Below, one piece after another: positions 57,348 through 64,000 of a stretch of 64,000 nucleotides of DNA. Each line of letters opens with the position of its first letter. Positions within the stretch are counted from its first letter, which is position 1. The notes under the pieces are model-generated. The model had not been told where the DNA came from, ran no database searches, and was given only the letters and a program-made list of their open reading frames with translations. This stretch comes from SZAS-79 sp964599095. Lineage in GTDB: Bacteria > Pseudomonadota > Gammaproteobacteria > Burkholderiales > SG8-39. The stretch is from positions 62,001-126,000 of the forward strand of contig CAZREB010000004.1 in assembly GCA_964599095.1 (NCBI GenBank), written 5' to 3'. Position numbers and translations under genes: made by a program.

Positions 57348-59405
57348 TTAGCCCCACGCTTCGGCCGCCTGCGCCTGGGTCCAGCGATATTCGCTCGCCA
57401 GGGCGTCGAGCGCGTCGACCAGGGCCGCTGCGCTCTGCGGGCGGTCCTCACGCCGCTTCTCCAGGCAGGCCATCACCAGCCGGTCGAGCGGTTCCGGCAC
57501 CGTGCGTACCAGCGACGAGGGGCGGGGCGGGATGTCGTTGAGCACTTTCTGCGCCAGTTCCAGGTCGTTCTCGCTCTGGAACAGCTTGGTGCCCGTGAGC
57601 AGGTAGAACGCGACGACGCCGACCGAGTAGATGTCGGCGCGCGCATCCACGTCGCCGGGCGAGCGGATCCGCTCGGGCGACATGTAGAGCGGCGTGCCGA
57701 GGATGCGCAGGCCCCGCGTGAGGTCGCGGCTGTGCGGGTCGGCCATGTTCTTGACCAGCCCGAAGTCGAGGATTTTCGCCACGTCGAGCTCTGTGCCCCG
57801 CCGGCAGGCCATGACGTTCTCGGGCTTGATGTCGCGGTGCACGAGGCCGCGGGCATGTGCTTCGGCGAGCCCGGCGCAGACCTGGCGCAGGAGATGGATC
57901 GTCCTCGCCGCCGGGAGCGGCCCGGCCTTTTGCACCAGTTGCGCGAGCGTTACGCCGTCCAGGTATTCCATCGCGTAGTAGAAGTGGCCGTCGCGGGTGC
58001 GTCCGTAGTCGAAGATCTCGACGGTGTTCGGATGCGTCAGGCGGCTCGCGAGCTGCACCTCGCGCTCGAAGCGCGCCACCAACTCGTCGGTGGAGCGGAA
58101 TCCCTTGAGGATCTTTACCGCGGTCGGGCGCTTGAGGAGCGCATGCCTGGCAAGGTAGACGTTCGCCATGCCGCCGGCGCCGATTTCCCGTTCGATCACA
58201 TACGCGCCGGCCTTGTTGGCCCCGCCGAACCGGCGTTTTACCTCCGCCGCAAGCAGGCCGACGCCGAGCGCCGTGATCATCGCAAGCACAAGCGCGGAAA
58301 GGACCGCAGCGAATGCGACCTCGAGGAAGCCGAGCGGTGCATAGGCTTCCTCGGCCTCGATTTCGAAGGCGACGGCGACGTCGAATTCGGGCAGCCAGCG
58401 CCAGACCCCGACGACCGGCACGCCGCGATAGCTGCGATAGGGTTCCAGCACCCCGCCGCGCTGCCCGCCGGGTTCGTTCGCGATGCGCGCGTCGAGCGCC
58501 GCCCGGGCCAGGCGCGTCAGCGGCCGCGCGACCGCATCCCCGGACGGATCGCCGCGTCCCGCGGGCTCCCGGATCTGGGCCATGAGGAGGGCGCGGCTGT
58601 CCGCGGGCACGAGGTGCAGGCGCTGGAGCTCGGCGAGGAAGCGGCTTTCCGACAGCATGTATCCCTCGGCGTCGAACGCGTAGGCTTCCCCCGTCTTTCC
58701 CGGGCGCCCTGCGGCGAGGATCTTGGAGAATCCGCCTTCGGCCGGCTCGGCGATCCCCAGCACGGCCCGGACGCGCCCCGCGTCGTCGCGCACCGGGACC
58801 TCCATCCAGGCGAGGGGGCCGCCGGTGCGCACGGTCGGCGGCAGCGCGACCCGGTCGGTGTCCCGCACCGGACGCACGAAGCGGGAATGGCCTTGAAATA
58901 CCCGGTCGAGCAGGGGCCTGAAGCGCTGCGGGTGGACGCTGAGCCCGCAGTAGTCCGCGTACTGCGTCGAGAGGAGCCGGCCGTCCGGGCTGATCACGTT
59001 GTGTCCGGCGCTGCCCTCGTCGGCCAGCAGCGGCCGCAGCGTCTCGTACACCCGCGCGCGCTCCGCGCTCGCGCAGATCGCCGCGTAGTCGTCGCCCGCA
59101 CGGTTCGCACGTTCGACCAGCGCAAGCACTGCGCCGCGCACGGCGGGATCGCGGGCGATGCGCTCCGAGTCGGCCAGTTCCTCCGCGACCCACGCGCGCA
59201 GGCCGTTGACCTGCGCGTCGAGCAGGCCGTGCATGCTGTCCGAGCGCAGCTCGCGCAAGGACGCTTCGACGGTGCGATAAGTCCACGCGCCGACCGCCAC
59301 CAGGAATACCGTGGCGAGGCCGAGGAGGGACAGCAGGCCCGGGCGCGTCGCCAGCCAGTGCGGCGGCCGTGCCACGACCGCAACGGATTCTCCAAGCGTG
59401 CTCAC
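57348..59405 (-). CDS. Membrane Ser/Thr protein kinase with Cache-type sensor domain
   Basis: A 685-residue receptor kinase. A membrane segment at about 24-44, an extracytoplasmic double-Cache-like domain (about 45-355; ISPDGRLLSTQYADYCGLS, GEAYAFDAEGYMLSESRF), a second segment at about 360-390, then the kinase domain (about 405-670). Glycine loop IGAGGMANVYLA, VKILK, HRDIKPENVM, DFG in ILDFGLVKN and GTPLYMSPERI are intact. It differs from the CHASE2 kinase in sensor and is transcribed after moxR. Cache domains bind small molecules in the periplasm; ligand unknown. Confidence 0.92.
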   Translation of the reverse strand: MSTLGESVAVVARPPHWLATRPGLLSLLGLATVFLVAVGAWTYRTVEASLRELRSDSMHGLLDAQVNGLRAWVAEELADSERIARDPAVRGAVLALVERANRAGDDYAAICASAERARVYETLRPLLADEGSAGHNVISPDGRLLSTQYADYCGLSVHPQRFRPLLDRVFQGHSRFVRPVRDTDRVALPPTVRTGGPLAWMEVPVRDDAGRVRAVLGIAEPAEGGFSKILAAGRPGKTGEAYAFDAEGYMLSESRFLAELQRLHLVPADSRALLMAQIREPAGRGDPSGDAVARPLTRLARAALDARIANEPGGQRGGVLEPYRSYRGVPVVGVWRWLPEFDVAVAFEIEAEEAYAPLGFLEVAFAAVLSALVLAMITALGVGLLAAEVKRRFGGANKAGAYVIEREIGAGGMANVYLARHALLKRPTAVKILKGFRSTDELVARFEREVQLASRLTHPNTVEIFDYGRTRDGHFYYAMEYLDGVTLAQLVQKAGPLPAARTIHLLRQVCAGLAEAHARGLVHRDIKPENVMACRRGTELDVAKILDFGLVKNMADPHSRDLTRGLRILGTPLYMSPERIRSPGDVDARADIYSVGVVAFYLLTGTKLFQSENDLELAQKVLNDIPPRPSSLVRTVPEPLDRLVMACLEKRREDRPQSAAALVDALDALASEYRWTQAQAAEAWG

Positions 59406-59431
59406 GGCAATCTCGCGAGCCGTACCGCGGG

Positions 59432-60367
59432 TCAGGGAATCGGCACCGCGGCGAGAAGCTGGGCGCCGACGTCGACTCGACGGCTGGTGTCGTGCGCAGG
59501 GCGCAGCCGATGCGCCGCGACCCCGTGCAGCACCGCTTGCACGTCTTCAGGAATCACCTTGTCACGGCCTTCGATGTACGCCCACGCGCGGGCCGAGTGC
59601 ACCAGCGCAAGCGCCGCGCGCGGCGAGAGGCCGGAGACGTAATCGGCCGAGCGCCGCGTGTGCTCCACGATCGCCTGCACGTAATCGAGCAATGCCGGGG
59701 CCACGTGGACCCGGCCGGCTTCGGATTGCAGTTCGACCAGTTGTTCCGGTGTCAGGCTGGGCCCGAGGGCTGCGAGCAGTTCGCGCCGGTCGGCGCCCGA
59801 AAGCAGCGCGCGCTCGGCGTCGCGGTCCGGGTAGCCCAGCTCGATGCGCATCAGGAAGCGGTCGAGCTGCGACTCCGGGAGCGGAAAGGTGCCGACCTGC
59901 TCCGACGGGTTCTGGGTCGCGATGACGAAGAACGGCTCGGGCAGCCGCCGGGTTTCGCCTTCGGCGGTTACCTGGTGTTCCTCCATCGCCTCGAGCAGCG
60001 CGCTCTGCGTCTTGGGCGTCGCCCGGTTCACTTCGTCGGCAAGGATTACCTGCGCGAAGATCGGCCCGGGATGGAACTTGAACGCGCCGCTGTCGCGGTC
60101 GAAGATCGACACGCCGATGATGTCCGCCGGCAGCATGTCGCTCGTGAACTGGATGCGATGGAACTCGAGGCCCAGGGTTCGCGCGAGCACCTGGGCGAGC
60201 GTAGTCTTGCCGACGCCGGGCAGGTCTTCGATCAGCAGGTGCCCGCGCGCAAGCACGCAGGCAAGCGCAAGGCGGACCTGGACCTCCTTGCCGAGGATGA
60301 TCTGGCCGGCGGCTTCGATGACGCGATGGACCGGCGAGGCCGGCTGGAATTTCGGTTTGAGGAGCAT
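59432..60367 (-). CDS. MoxR-family AAA+ ATPase
   Basis: A 311-residue AAA+ protein. Walker A GVGKTTLAQ (about 50-58), Walker B VILADEVNRA (about 107-116), sensor 1 VIATQNPSEQVGTFPLPESQLDRF and the C-terminal lid are complete. MoxR ATPases act as chaperones for enzyme maturation, usually with DUF58 and von Willebrand proteins encoded downstream. Those partners are absent here: the next gene, 26 bases on, is a Ser/Thr kinase. Confidence 0.94.
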   Translation of the reverse strand: MLLKPKFQPASPVHRVIEAAGQIILGKEVQVRLALACVLARGHLLIEDLPGVGKTTLAQVLARTLGLEFHRIQFTSDMLPADIIGVSIFDRDSGAFKFHPGPIFAQVILADEVNRATPKTQSALLEAMEEHQVTAEGETRRLPEPFFVIATQNPSEQVGTFPLPESQLDRFLMRIELGYPDRDAERALLSGADRRELLAALGPSLTPEQLVELQSEAGRVHVAPALLDYVQAIVEHTRRSADYVSGLSPRAALALVHSARAWAYIEGRDKVIPEDVQAVLHGVAAHRLRPAHDTSRRVDVGAQLLAAVPIP

Positions 60368-60475
60368 GGCCGGATTGTACGGGCTGGCACCGTGCGCAGG
60401 CTAGCCGAAAGGCGGGTAGCGCCGGGGTTTACGCTATGATTCGCAAACAATTTCACGATCCTCCTGCCCGCCAAA

Positions 60476-61402
60476 ATGACGACTGCCTTCATCACCCATG
60501 GCGACTGCGCGAAGCACGACATGGGTGCGCATCACCCGGAGTGCCCGGCGCGGCTGGCTGCCATCGAAGACCAGATGATCTCCTCGGGCATCGCCCAGTA
60601 CCTCGCGCGCTACGAGGCACCGATGGCGACCGACGCGCAGATCGCGCGCGTGCACCCGATCGACTACGTGCAGGCCATCCGCGACGCGGCACCGAAGTCG
60701 GGCACGGTGCACCTCGACCCGGATACCGCAATGAATCAGCACTCGCTCGCCGCGGCGCTGCACGCCGCCGGGGCGGGCGTGCTGGCCACCGACCTCGTGC
60801 TGAAAGGCGAAGTCGAGAATGCCTTTTGCAGCGTGCGCCCGCCGGGACACCATGCCACGCGCTCGCGGCCGATGGGCTTCTGCATCTTCAACAACGTGGC
60901 GATTGCCGCGCGGCACGCAATCTACGGGCACGGCCTGGAGCGGGTGGCGGTGATCGATTTCGACGTCCACCACGGCAACGGCACGGAGGACATCTTCACC
61001 GGCGACCCGCACGTGCTGATGGTCTCCACGTTCCAGCATCCGTTCTACCCGTACAGCGGGACCGAGCCTGGCGCAGACAACATGGTCAACGTGCCGCTGC
61101 CCGCGGGGGCAGGCAGCAAGGCGTTCCGGGAGGCGGTCACGAAGTATTGGCTGCCGGTGCTCGAAGAATTCGCGCCCGAGATGGTGATCTTCTCGGCCGG
61201 TTTCGACGCGCACGTCGACGACGACATGGCCATGCTGGCTTTCCAGGATGCGGACTACGCCTGGGTGACCGAGCAGGTCAAGCAGGCCACCGACCGGCAT
61301 TCCAAGGGAAAGATCGTGTCGATGCTCGAGGGCGGTTACGATCTCTCGGCCCTCGGCCGCAGCGCCGTCCAGCACCTGCGCGTGCTTGCCGGGCTAAACT
61401 AG
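60476..61402 (+). CDS. Histone-deacetylase-family (acetoin-utilisation type) deacetylase
   Basis: A 308-residue zinc amidohydrolase of the HDAC family. The N-terminal HPECPARL, the active-site HH in RPPGHHATRS, the zinc ligands in DFDVHHGNGTEDIF and in FSAGFDAHVDDDMA, and the final LEGGYDL are all present. Bacterial members remove acetyl groups from lysine or polyamines; the substrate is unknown. ATG 60476 is used; TATGAT at 60435-60440 may be its -10. It precedes a lipoprotein gene by six bases. Confidence 0.93.
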   Translation: MTTAFITHGDCAKHDMGAHHPECPARLAAIEDQMISSGIAQYLARYEAPMATDAQIARVHPIDYVQAIRDAAPKSGTVHLDPDTAMNQHSLAAALHAAGAGVLATDLVLKGEVENAFCSVRPPGHHATRSRPMGFCIFNNVAIAARHAIYGHGLERVAVIDFDVHHGNGTEDIFTGDPHVLMVSTFQHPFYPYSGTEPGADNMVNVPLPAGAGSKAFREAVTKYWLPVLEEFAPEMVIFSAGFDAHVDDDMAMLAFQDADYAWVTEQVKQATDRHSKGKIVSMLEGGYDLSALGRSAVQHLRVLAGLN

Positions 61403-61408
61403 GAACCC

Positions 61409-61837
61409 ATGAATCCCAGACTGCTGTTTGCCGCCTTCTCGCTGCTTGCCGCCGGTTGCAGCGGCATCTCGATGCCTTCACTGCCTTTCGGGGGCGACAG
61501 AAATCTCGAACTGTCCCGGGTGCCGGCCAATTCGACCGCCTACGTTTGCTCCGCAGGCAAGCGCCTGTACCTGCGCATGCTGGACAACGGCGCGGCTGCC
61601 TGGGTGATCCTGCCGGAACGCGAGTTCCGCCTCGATCGCGTCGCCGGCGACGCGACGCGCTACGGCAACGGCAACGCCGTGCTCACCATGAACGGGCAGG
61701 AGGCCAGCCTGGCCGACGGCCCGACGGTTGCGTATGCGAACTGCAAGATTCCTTCGGCCGAGCCGCCGAAGCCGGATCCGCCGAAGGCCGCGGCGCCTGC
61801 GGCTGCGCCCAAGGCCGAGGCCCCGGCAAAAAAGTAG
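61409..61837 (+). CDS. Lipoprotein with MliC-like domain
   Basis: A 142-residue lipoprotein: signal MNPRLLFAAFSLLAAGC with lipobox LAAGC (lipidated Cys17). Residues about 42-112 resemble the MliC/PliC lysozyme-inhibitor fold (YVCSAGKRLYLRMLDNG, WVILPEREFRLDRV, YGNGNAVLTMNGQEASLADG, final YANCK). A Pro/Ala/Lys-rich tail follows, likely flexible. MliC inhibits c-type lysozyme at the outer membrane. It shares the operon with the HDAC-family gene. Confidence 0.82.
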   Translation: MNPRLLFAAFSLLAAGCSGISMPSLPFGGDRNLELSRVPANSTAYVCSAGKRLYLRMLDNGAAAWVILPEREFRLDRVAGDATRYGNGNAVLTMNGQEASLADGPTVAYANCKIPSAEPPKPDPPKAAAPAAAPKAEAPAKK

Positions 61838-61862
61838 CCGCGCCGCCCGGCGGCAGGCCGGT

Positions 61863-62129
61863 TCAGCGCGGCCGGCCCTTGGGCACGGCCGGGTTGAAGA
61901 GCTCGAGCTCTGCCTTGACCTGTTCGCGGCTGCGCTCGTAGACGATCTCGCGCCCCATGGCCGAACCTGCGTACGCGAGCCCGTTGCGCGTCGGCGTGAG
62001 GCTGCACTTGACGCTGTGGATGCCCTCGCCGAGAACCACCTCGATGAACTCGGCGCGCTTGTTGAGCACCGTCACGTCCATCGTCTTGCCGGTATCGGTG
62101 ATGCGGACCTTGATCTTCTCGACAGCCAT
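61863..62129 (-). CDS. Small conserved-looking protein of unknown function
   Basis: An 88-residue soluble protein beginning MAVEKIKVRITDTGKTMDV, rich in beta strands, with a basic C-terminal tail (KGRPR). GGAGG lies eight bases before ATG 62129, a strong start; the upstream extension overlaps the ppiC gene. It follows the PpiC gene by 22 bases in the same direction. I do not recognise a family. Confidence 0.75.
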   Translation of the reverse strand: MAVEKIKVRITDTGKTMDVTVLNKRAEFIEVVLGEGIHSVKCSLTPTRNGLAYAGSAMGREIVYERSREQVKAELELFNPAVPKGRPR

Positions 62130-62151
62130 CGCGAACCTCCGGTTTTCCGGG

Positions 62152-62997
62152 TTACTCGATTTTCGCTCTTGACCGCAGCTCGGCGACATGGGCGGCAATC
62201 CGTTGCTGCTGTATCGCGCCCGCGATATTGTTCCTGACGTTTGCAAGCGGCGGAAACTGCGTCGCCCGGACGTCATCCAGCTGGATCACATGGAACCCGA
62301 AGCGGGTCTTCACCGGCGTCTCGGTGTATTTGCCCTTCGACAGCTTGACCATCGCGGCGGCGAAATCCTTGTCGATCCCGCCGCCCGGCGACAGCCAGTC
62401 GAGGTCGCCGCCCCTGGCCTTGGTGCCGTCGTCCTTGGAGAGCTTGCGGGCCAGGTCGTCGAACTTCACGCCCTTCTTCAGCTCGGCGATCACGCTCCTG
62501 GCCTCGTCCTCGGTGGCCACGAGGATATGGCGGGCCTTGTATTCGCGGTCGCCCCTCTCTGCCTTGACGCGCTCGTATTCCTTCTGGATCTCGGCGTCGG
62601 TGACCGGGTGCGAGCGGATGTATTCGCGCAGGTACGCCTGCACGATCAGCGTCTGGCGCCCCATCTCGAGTTCGTTCTGGATTTCGGGCTTCTTGGTCAG
62701 GCCGCTCTTGATCGCCTCCTGCGCGACGATCTCGCGATTGACCAGTTCGTCGCGGATGGCGGTGCGCAGCTGAGGGCTGTCTTGCTGGCCCTGCTGGGCG
62801 CGCTCCTGGAACAGCAGCTCGCCGCGGGCCTGCGGGATCGTGACGCCGTTGACCGTGGCGACCGGGCCGGCGGGTGCAAGAGCGGCGGGAATCGGCGGGG
62901 CCGGCTTGGCCGGCGCCTGTGCACGCGCCGGCAGGGTGGCGACCAATGCCGCAGCCGCGGCAGCGGCGAGCATCGAGCGGGTCGTTCGGGTGTTCAT
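62152..62997 (-). CDS. Periplasmic PpiC-type peptidyl-prolyl isomerase
   Basis: A 281-residue exported parvulin-type protein. The signal peptide (about 1-26, ending LPARAQA) is followed by a SurA-N-like helical part (about 45-145; RDELVNREIVAQEAIKSG) and a rotamase domain (about 150-250; YKARHILVATEDEARSVIAELKKG, GGDLDWLSPGG, TRFGFHVIQLDD). It assists folding of envelope proteins. GAGGAA precedes ATG 62997; a start four codons earlier is less likely. It lies in the yciB-bolA-ppiC run. Confidence 0.92.
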   Translation of the reverse strand: MNTRTTRSMLAAAAAAALVATLPARAQAPAKPAPPIPAALAPAGPVATVNGVTIPQARGELLFQERAQQGQQDSPQLRTAIRDELVNREIVAQEAIKSGLTKKPEIQNELEMGRQTLIVQAYLREYIRSHPVTDAEIQKEYERVKAERGDREYKARHILVATEDEARSVIAELKKGVKFDDLARKLSKDDGTKARGGDLDWLSPGGGIDKDFAAAMVKLSKGKYTETPVKTRFGFHVIQLDDVRATQFPPLANVRNNIAGAIQQQRIAAHVAELRSRAKIE

Positions 62998-63015
62998 CGG
63001 CTTCCTCATTCAATG

Positions 63016-63306
63016 TCAGGCATTTCGCGCGGCCGGCGGGCGGGCCTCGGCGGGCGAGCGCGCGTCGATCTGCAGCGCGTGGATCGGGTTGTTCATCAGG
63101 TCGCCGAGCGCAGCGTACACCAAGCGGTGGCGCGCCACCGTGGGCTTGCCCTCGAACGAGCGCGACACGATGGCCACGCGCCAGTGGGTGTTTCCGCCCG
63201 GCTGTGCGCCCGCGTGCCCGGCATGCGCCGCGCTGTCGTCGGTGATCTCGAGCGACTCGGGCTCGAGCGCGCCGAGCCGCTCGCGCAGGACCGGCTCGAG
63301 GCTCAA
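63016..63306 (-). CDS. bolA: BolA-family protein
   Basis: A 96-residue protein with LEPESLEITDDSAAHAGHAG, HWRVAIVSRSFEGKPTVARHRLVYAALGDLM and IHALQIDARSPAEA, the complete BolA fold. BolA proteins work with monothiol glutaredoxins in iron-sulfur metabolism and also influence transcription. It starts at TTG 63306, overlapping the yciB stop (TTGA), so the two are coupled. Confidence 0.94.
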   Translation of the reverse strand: MSLEPVLRERLGALEPESLEITDDSAAHAGHAGAQPGGNTHWRVAIVSRSFEGKPTVARHRLVYAALGDLMNNPIHALQIDARSPAEARPPAARNA

Positions 63307-63869
63307 GGCTTCTTGCCCTCGGAGCCGTCTTCCACAGCCGCCTCATCGGGCGCGAAGCGCGCGAGGTAGAGCGCCTGGCCGATCACGAAGGCGAACATCA
63401 GGCCCATGCCGCCGAACAGCTTGAAGTTGACCCAGGTGCTTTCCGAGTAGTTGTAGGCAACGTAGAGGTTCGCCACGCCCATGCACGCAAAGAAGCCGAC
63501 CCAGCTCCACAGCAGCCGCACCCAGGCCGGTTCCGGCAGGTGCATCTGCTTGCCCATCATCGAGCGCACCAGGTTCTTCGAGAAGGCAATCTGAGACACT
63601 GCGAGCGCGCCGGCGAAGATCCAGTAAAGCACGGTCGGCTTCCACTGGATGAAGGTCTTGTCCTGCAGCACGAGCGTCGCGGTGCCGAACACTGCGATCA
63701 CGCCGAAGCTGACCCAGAGCATCGGCTCGACCTTGCGATGCCGGATCCAGACCCAGGCGATCTGGCCGAGCGTGGCGGCCATCGCGACGGCCGTCGCCAC
63801 GTAGATGTCGGCGAGCTTGAACGCGACGAAAAAGAGGATGACCGGGAAGAGGTCGAAGAGGAACTTCAT
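63303..63869 (-). CDS. yciB: Inner-membrane septation protein A
   Basis: A 188-residue protein with five to six predicted membrane segments and the family opening MKFLFDLFPVILFFVAFKL. YciB/IspZ is needed for proper envelope integrity and septation; its mechanism is unclear. The order yciB-bolA-ppiC is common in Betaproteobacteria. On the minus strand TGGTAAAAT (63887-63879) forms an extended -10 nine bases before ATG 63869, so the mRNA may have almost no leader. Confidence 0.95.
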   Translation of the reverse strand: MKFLFDLFPVILFFVAFKLADIYVATAVAMAATLGQIAWVWIRHRKVEPMLWVSFGVIAVFGTATLVLQDKTFIQWKPTVLYWIFAGALAVSQIAFSKNLVRSMMGKQMHLPEPAWVRLLWSWVGFFACMGVANLYVAYNYSESTWVNFKLFGGMGLMFAFVIGQALYLARFAPDEAAVEDGSEGKKP

Positions 63870-64000
63870 GAATGAGTCATTTTACCATCCGGGGGCCGGC
63901 CGCCGTCGGCCCCGCCGCAAGCGCGTTGTTTCCGGGTTGCGCAAAGCCGCGCCTGGAGCGAGCCTTGTTGAGACCGCAGGCACGGGAAGCAAGTTCCAAT
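63870..64000. other. Window end, no gene assigned
   Basis: Apart from the extended -10 of yciB (63879-63887) I see no convincing gene in these 131 bases. The next gene may begin beyond the edge. Confidence 0.4.

Noticed and set aside
1..64000. tRNA, rRNA, CRISPR array, prophage or insertion sequence
   Set aside because: No cloverleaf, array of regular repeats, integrase, transposase or phage structural gene was seen on reading; a covariance-model search was not possible here.

Overview
The window is about 64 kb of GC-rich DNA, densely packed with genes and with almost no empty space. Gene order and content point to a betaproteobacterium: valS-DUF2486-like-holC-pepA divergent from lptF-lptG, the sigma/DUF3619/DUF3106/RDD block beside ilvB-ilvH-ilvC, psd-pssA-leuA, and wrbA-DUF2069. 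An aprM-aprB-aprA cluster, an ATP sulfurylase and a TusA protein suggest an organism that oxidises reduced sulfur compounds. An oxalate operon adds use of C1/C2 acids. I saw no rRNA, tRNA, CRISPR, prophage or transposase gene.

Region 1 (1-3.4 kb): oxalyl-CoA decarboxylase (cut by the window edge), formyl-CoA transferase and a stand-alone formyl-tetrahydrofolate hydrolase-type domain, which would carry oxalate to formate and link it to folate C1 units. Region 2 (3.7-16.5 kb): a signalling run of CHASE2 Ser/Thr kinase, PP2C phosphatase, double-FHA protein, CHASE2 nucleotide cyclase, GAF-linked secretion/pilus-type ATPase, GAF-HD-GYP phosphodiesterase and an O-GlcNAc-transferase-like TPR protein. 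Region 3 (16.5-25.3 kb): surface and glycan genes: galE, gtrA, two nearly identical type IV pilins as tandem units with their own sigma-54-like promoters and terminators, a second O-GlcNAc-transferase-like protein, a DUF2142 membrane protein and two genes of glycosyltransferase character. Region 4 (25.3-29.1 kb): moaC, bepA-like protease, chrB and a phosphoesterase.

Region 5 (29.2-36.6 kb): sulfur genes. aprMBA and three small companions run rightward towards convergent sat. TusA starts a second short operon with a lipoate-ligase-like protein and a Tat-exported FecR-domain protein. Together AprBA, AprM and Sat would oxidise sulfite to sulfate through APS with ATP formation. Region 6 (36.7-57.3 kb): housekeeping: MFS exporter, valS, holC, pepA, lptFG, an ECF-like sigma factor block, branched-chain amino acid synthesis, phospholipid synthesis, leuA behind a leucine-rich leader peptide, wrbA, and a YihY membrane domain fused in frame to PyrF. 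Region 7 (57.3-64 kb): a Cache-domain Ser/Thr kinase with a MoxR ATPase, an HDAC-family deacetylase, an MliC-like lipoprotein, a PpiC isomerase, BolA and YciB.

The most interesting items are the kinase/cyclase/ATPase/HD-GYP run, the leucine-rich and possibly leaderless leader upstream of leuA, the YihY-PyrF fusion, the duplicated pilin units with identical regulatory spacing, and the extra small genes in the apr operon. All functional statements come from reading the sequence and from family knowledge; no database search was run.
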